From the NCBI RefSeq assembly GCF_001653235.2, contig NC_035794.1, forward strand, positions 310,001 through 374,000: 64,000 bases of DNA, written 5' to 3'. The translations under genes and the position numbers were made by a program. This DNA comes from Pochonia chlamydosporia 170. Taxonomy: Eukaryota; Ascomycota; Sordariomycetes; Hypocreales; Clavicipitaceae. Below are positions 57,979-64,000 of this stretch, piece after piece. Below the pieces are notes generated by a model. That model did not search any database. It was not told the origin of the DNA and was given only the letters and a program-made list of their open reading frames with translations. The stretch's first letter is position 1. The number at the start of each line of letters is the position of its first letter.

Positions 57979-60900
57979 ATGACGGTACCAACCTCGATAG
58001 TCGAATCTTCGTCCTGGATCGAAGAAAGGCTTCTTCAGCTGGCTGGTATCAAGGAAGCTAAGGTGATTTACGCCGAAGTAGGAGAACGCAATGATCCAGC
58101 TCTAGCAGTGGCCATCTCACTGCAACACAATACCCATGCCAAAGCTGCTGATACAACTGCGGCGCTGAAGAGCTACCGAAACGCTATTAAGAAGGAAGCC
58201 AAAGCTCAATTTCCTCGACACGTACAAAGCATACCTAAGAAATGGGTTGTTCTCGAACAACTGCCAACCACTCCTTCTGGAGAAATTGACGAGAAGGCAC
58301 TCCGAAACGAAATACAAGGCTCGGGGACAAATGGACATCATAGTGACCGGCCGATTAGCGACCGAATAAACCGAATTATTGCAACCGCTCTGCAGATCAC
58401 GGAGTCAAAACTTGATCTGTCGGCGAGCTTTATCCGGCTTGGAGGAGACTCCATTACGGCTATAGAAGTAATGTCGCGCTGTATGGCCGAGGACATTTTA
58501 CTAGAAGTAGGGGACATACTTGGCGCGAAAATGATATCTGATTTGTATGCCAAAGCAGAAAGACATCCTCTTCGCGTGAATGGCACGTCAAGATTGAACG
58601 ACAAGATACATCAGTCTGAAATGGAGCTCAACGGGACACTTGAAAGTGGTAACCTGACACAGTGGGAGCTGTGCGAACAGGACATTCATGGCATAAAAAC
58701 TGCAGTTCATTCTTTCGAATTAAGACACAGTCTAATTCGGGAGACCAGCAACACGCAATTCGACCTAAATGTGATGATTGCTTGCATCGCGGCACTGGTT
58801 CATTCACTACAAGAACATTTCCCTGGTCGCGATGCGTTACATGTGGACGTTGATGGCACCAGAACAATTGTGTTCAAGAGAAGCATCACGAATACAACCG
58901 CGAATGGCCGTAGGGAACTCCTACAATATTGCAGAGACGAGTTATTATGTCCGAGAAACAACTGCAGAAGGCCGAACCAGAAAGGCGGTTTGGTGGACAT
59001 GTCCATTCGGTTCAGCACTCCTGCGAAACTAAATGGGCGTGAGAACGCCTATTGTGAAAAAGGGACAGCTGAGATGAGAGTCTCAGCTGTGTTCAATGTT
59101 GAAGGTTTGGCCCATGAGGCTGGGTCGCGAATAAAAGTGAACATGACATTCCCGCAGAAGCTGCAACACCACCAGTCCACAGAACAAGGCTGGACCGAAC
59201 AAGTTAAAACGAATATGGGAACATACCTCGAGTCCCTGGAGTCATTGGAAGACATAGTCTCATTTTATAACTTTCCTTTGTTCGATGGAACTTATTCTCA
59301 TTTGAATAAAGTCTTGGATTCTGCCAAGGCAAAGGGCTATTCCGAGATCGAGGACATCTACCCTTGCACTCCAGTTCAGGAAGGCATGGTCATATCACAA
59401 CTGCGTTCTGATCAGGCGTACATCATTGATACCACGTTCTCGGCTCGTTTGAAGGGCAGTTTGAAAGCATTTTCAGCCGTGCAGATCGAGAGTGCTTGGA
59501 CGAAGGTGGTAGCTTGTCATGCAGCACTACGCACAATATTTCTACCTTCTTTCGGGGAAAGCTCTGCCTTCGACCAAGTCGTTCTAAAGACGATATCGCC
59601 TGATATTAAACGGTACAAAAGCGCTCTCAACATGGAATCTGCACTGAAAGCTTTGGACACGTACCCAGTGGAAGCTCTGTCTCCAACTCGGCCGGGTCAT
59701 CGTCTGCTGATTTGCGAAACTGATGACGGGACGGCCGCCTGCCGTCTGCAGATTAGCCACGCGATTGTGGACGGCATGTCTGTTGAGATTTTGTTCAAAG
59801 ATTTGATACTTGCTTATGCGGAGCAGCTGCAACAGAGTGTTTGCCCACCATTCAGCAGTTATGTGTCATTTGCGCAAGGTCAGACTAAACGCGTGAGACT
59901 GGGCAAGACAAGTCTTGACTATTGGCTGGAATACACTCGTAATTTGACGAGCTGCCAATTTCCTCAGATTGCTGAGGAATCTAAAAAGCCGAGGGAGTTC
60001 CTAACTCAGTCGATTGACATTGATGGCGCAAAACTGCAAAATTTCTGCCAACAGCATGGAGTTACAATGGCGACATTGATACAGACAGCATGGGGTATCG
60101 TACTTCAAGGATACACACTAAGCAATGACGTCTGTTTTGGATATGTGTCATCTGGTCGCGACGCCGCTCTAGAAGGGCTCCAAAACATGGTTGGAACGCT
60201 GATGAACTTGCTGATCTGCAGAGTTACTTGCCTGGAATCAGATACCTTCTTAGACCTGCTGCATCGACTTCAGTCAGAGCTGGGTGCTGCTTTGAGAAAC
60301 CAGAATGTTTCACTAAGCGCCATACAGAACTCGATGAATTTGGAACAGAGTTTGTTCAACACCATCGTATCGGTAATCTATCCTTTGCACGAGACGAATG
60401 GTAACATGTCACCCCTTGAGATTGATGTGTTATCCAACCGGGCGCCAACGGAGGTGAGTTATAAGTCGACACACTCAAAGGCCAATATATTGACTGTTCT
60501 GCAAGTATGACGTTGCAGTCACTCTTCATTTAACGAAAGAAACCCCTTCCCTGTATCTCGACTACTATACGTCAGTCATGTCCCACGAAGACGGTCGGCG
60601 ACTTGCCAGGTCTTTCCGAAAAGTCTTGGATGACATTGTTTGCAATCCAACTGCGCCGGTGAAAGACTACAGTGTTGTCAGCACCCTTGATATTGAACGA
60701 AACTTGAAGGCCTATAATTTACTTCCGCCACTAGCAGAGTCCTGTACCCATTGGCTCATTGAACGTCATATTCAACAGCGACCAGAGGAGCAGGCTGTGG
60801 CATCATGGGACAGAAATCTGACTTACAAAGAGCTGGGATCATTTACTTTCCGGTTAGCACAGACATTAGAACAACGTAACATCGGTCCGGAAACAGTCGT

Positions 60901-63900
60901 TGCGCTTTGCTTCCCCAAGTCATCTTGGGCAGTGGTTTCCATGGTAGCTGTCCAAATGGCTGGTGCTGCTTTTGTCCCTTTGGATCCCCATGCGCCTCAG
61001 TCTAGAATACGAGCAATGTTGCAAGACGTCGGGGCCAAACTTTGCCTCTGCTCAGTTGAATATGAATCCCTAATAAAGGAGTCAGGGGTCACTAGCCTCA
61101 GAGTTAGCGAAGAGTCGTTGCTGGCAATGCCTCTGCCTGCCAGCGCTCCGACATCTTCAGCTACGCCGAAAAACCTCTGCTATGTTATTTTTACCTCTGG
61201 AAGTACAGGCAAACCCAAGGGCATTATGCTGCAACACGACAGCATATGCACGACTAGCGAGGGCTATGGAAAGCAGACGAACATCGGACCAGGAACCAGA
61301 GTTCTTCAGTTCTCAGCGTACACTTTTGACATCGGAGTTCTTGATGTTCTGGTCACCCTTATGAGAGGCGGCTGTGTGTGCGTGATATCAGACCAGGAGC
61401 GACTGCACGATCTGGCAGGTGGTATCGCTAGGACGACGGCTAATTGGATGTTTCTCACACCAACAGTGTCAGATCTTGTGTCCCCGTCAATGGTTCCGAC
61501 TATAAAAACTCTCAGTCTCGGGGGTGAGGCGATTAACCAGACATCGGCTGACCGTTGGGGACATGTTCAGCAGCTTTACGGACTTTATGGCCCTGCAGAG
61601 GCGTCGGGATGGTGCGCGTGGAATCCATCTTTAAGGGATTCTAAAACTTCCACAAATATTGGAAACCCGCTATCTAGTGTGTTCTGGGTTGTTGATCCGG
61701 CAAGCGCTGATAGACTGGTACCAGATGGTTGTGTAGGAGAACTTATGTTACAGGGACCACTTCTTGGCCGCGGCTACATAGCTGCAGACGAACAGTCTCT
61801 GAGCAACTGGATTGAGGATGCTAAACTACTTCCAAGAGGTATTCCTCCAGTGAGAGCTTACCTTACAGGCGACCTTGTTCGCCGAAATGCGGATGGGACA
61901 ATTGAATATGTCGGGCGAAAAGACTCACAAGTAAAGATAAACGGCCAACGGACAGAAATCTCTGGTATCGAGTGCGTGCTATCAGAATACCTTCCTTGCG
62001 AAATGAGAGGAATAGTAGATCTTCTTTCATTGGAAGATGGCGCTCGTGATACTCTGGTCGCTCTGCTTTGGTATACATCTGGCTCGAAGTTGTCGCATTC
62101 AGCGCCAAAAATATGCTTCGACCCGTCTGATGATGAACGTCAACAGATAGAAAAACTAGACTCGATGTTGAGAGCGGAGATCCCGTCGTACATGGTCCCA
62201 TCAAGATATTTCATCCTCTACGGCCAGCCACAGCGGACAGCATCGGATAAGATCAGCCGTAAGGAATTGGGCTCTCTGGCACGAAAGGCGGGCATGGCAG
62301 GGCTTCTTGGTTTGCAACCTTGCAGTAAAGAGCCAGAAATGCCTTCTACTCCTATTGAGTTCCAGATCCACCGACTGTGGTGTAAAGTTTTGGGAGTTCC
62401 AAGACAGAAGATCGGCAGGAACGACAATTTTCTACGCATTGGTGGCGACTCTCTCGCGGCAATTAAACTTTCTAGTGAAGCAAGAGCAAATGGGATCAAT
62501 CTCTCGGTTGAAACAATATTCAGTAACCCAAAGCTAGCCGACATGGCCAGAATGGTGACACCTGACACTACTCCTTTAGAAAACAAGACTCTCCCATTCG
62601 AATTAATTCCTTCTGAATTCAACATCCCAACTCTGAAGCAACAAATACAAGAACTCTGTCAGCTGCCGTCTCCCGGCTCAATTGAAGACATTTATCCCTC
62701 GGCGACACTTCAAGAAGGACTTATGGCTCTTTCAGCCAAGTCTCCTGGCTCATATGTGGCCAAAATAATATACCGCTTAGCTGGAGGCGCCGATGTACAC
62801 CAATTCAAAGCGGCTTGGGAGAAAACGGTGGATGCGTGCGACATACTACGGACTCGGATTGTTGTCGTAGACAACATCATCACCTTTCAAGTAGTTGTTT
62901 CGGAGAAAGTTTGTTGGAACTTCAGCACCAAGGCAAATTTGCGTTCGGTAGTAGCAGGATTGGACGACACTTCCTTCGGATACGGTTCGAGTCTTTGCAG
63001 CTATACGCTACATTTTGAAGAAAATGACGTTTACTTCATTTGGCTATGCCACCATGCTCTCTTCGACTCCTGGACCATGACTATCATCATGGAGATATTG
63101 GGAGCATTTTACTCGCAAGCGGAGCAACCAACGCTTCAACCGTATTCAACCTTCATACGGCATATCGTCAACAAAGATATGTCAGCAGCAGAAGAGTATT
63201 GGAAGGAACAACTACAAGGTGCCCCAAAAGCCGACTTTCCTATACGTTTGTCTGCGGCCACTATGGGAACAAACAGCTACACAACCACCAATGCTGTTAC
63301 CAAGACTTCCATTTCGCTACCCGACCCTGTCGGCACACCTATTACCAAGGCATCTATTTTCCGCGCAGCTTGGGCAGTTGTACTAGGAAAATATTGCAAC
63401 ACTAATGACATATGCTTTGGTGCGACTGTGTCCGGCCGATATACGTCGATTGCAGGTGTTGATAGAATCGCTGGGCCTATGATAGCTTCGGTGCCTGTAC
63501 GTATTGCCATCGACCCGGGGATTGGAACATCTGACTTCTTGCAAGCTGTACAAGATCAGGCTTCCGAAATGGCAAAGTTCGAACAGTTTGGGCTTCAAAA
63601 CATCTCCAAGCTCGGAAGAGAATTTGCGGAGGCTTGTGATTTTGCCAGCTTGTTGGTAGTGAACTCTACTGGGACAGGGGAGACTCTTCGCAATCTGTTT
63701 GGTATATTGGAATCGTCTGAGATTGAGAAATCCGTTTCGGAAGATGCTATGAAGAACTATTTTAACTACCCCCTGGTTTTGCAAGCTTCCATAGGGCAAG
63801 ATGATGTCGAACTTGTCTTTGTCTACGACGAAGCTTTCGTCTCTGATGCCCAATGTCTTGCTCTGTCCTCTCATTTGGAGCATGTTGCCAACCAACTACT

Positions 63901-64000
63901 TGCCGAAAAGGACTCTCTGCTGGGTTCCATTACAGTCTCAGGACCATGGGACTTGCAACAAGCTTGCGACTGGAACCGCAACGATATCTCAGTTGTGCCT
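57979..64000 (+). CDS. Nonribosomal peptide synthetase, 5' part, with truncated first module
   Basis: Exon 57979-60453, intron 60454-60505, then exon from 60506 open to the window edge; 1990 residues are visible. Order: only the C-terminal subdomain of an adenylation domain (to LPTTPSGEIDEKALR), a carrier domain (LGGDSITA, Ser about 158), about 230 residues like the C-terminal half of an epimerization/condensation domain, a complete condensation domain (IEDIYPCTPVQEGM, SHAIVDG), a complete adenylation domain (FTSGSTGKPKG, YGLYGPAEA, YLTGDLV, ASDKISRKEL), a second carrier (IGGDSLAA) and a condensation domain with HHALFDS. The adenylation pocket read by eye is about D-I-L-F-S-G-L-G-W-K; I cannot assign its substrate. 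Role: assembly of a peptide metabolite, cytosolic. The start is the first ATG of the frame; exons further left are possible but not found. Confidence 0.88.

Noticed and set aside
1..64000. CRISPR arrays, bacterial operons or riboswitches
   Set aside because: Spliceosomal introns and fungal gene families throughout; no regularly spaced direct repeats.
40653..64000. ILV2 as a self-resistance gene of the NRPS locus
   Set aside because: It is a complete housekeeping-type enzyme 15 kb away with a regulator and a long empty span between; nothing marks it as a duplicated resistant copy.

Overview
The window is nuclear DNA of a filamentous ascomycete, most likely a Sordariomycete of the order Hypocreales. 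Evidence: short GT-AG introns (mostly 45-115 nt) with CTAAC-like branch sites, Zn2Cys6 and C2H2 regulators, fungal STAND proteins, a cutinase-fold esterase with a GPI signal, a fungal-type ILV2 and a multimodular NRPS. The order is an inference. I rebuilt exon joins by hand from splice sites, reading phase and family motifs; no RNA evidence was available.

Left edge (1-6.3 kb): the 3' part of a siderophore-type MFS transporter, a short-chain dehydrogenase and, convergent with it, a seven-exon Zn2Cys6 regulator.

6.9-29.6 kb looks like an allorecognition or programmed-cell-death island. It holds a NACHT-ankyrin STAND gene with one in-frame TAG; a decayed alpha/beta-hydrolase fragment; a multi-pass membrane protein; a 1424-residue NLR-like protein with two zinc-finger modules and a degenerate P-loop; a subtilisin (S8) protease with a long regulatory N-terminus; a convergent 267-residue gasdermin-like protein; an EthD-like protein; a small zinc-motif protein with a STAND-like N-terminus; and a dynamin-like GTPase. 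The protease and gasdermin-like genes are 136 bp apart tail to tail, the same arrangement in principle as the fungal gasdermin/subtilisin pair het-Q1/het-Q2. A short inverted-repeat element (MITE-like; the best copy has about 25-bp TIRs and a TA target duplication) occurs four times here: next to the start codons of the protease and NLR-like genes, inside an intron of the NLR-like gene, and upstream of the gasdermin-like gene.

31-53 kb is ordinary: a CE5-type esterase, a 14-TM MFS transporter, a CoA-transferase family III protein, mitochondrial acetolactate synthase (ILV2) and a C2H2 regulator, separated by long non-coding stretches.

53.9-64 kb looks like the start of a secondary-metabolite locus: an NAD(P)-dependent reductase, a fifth remnant of the MITE-like element, then an NRPS that runs off the right edge. 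The NRPS begins with only the C-terminal piece of an adenylation domain, followed by a carrier domain, half of an epimerization/condensation-like domain, and then complete C-A-PCP-C domains.
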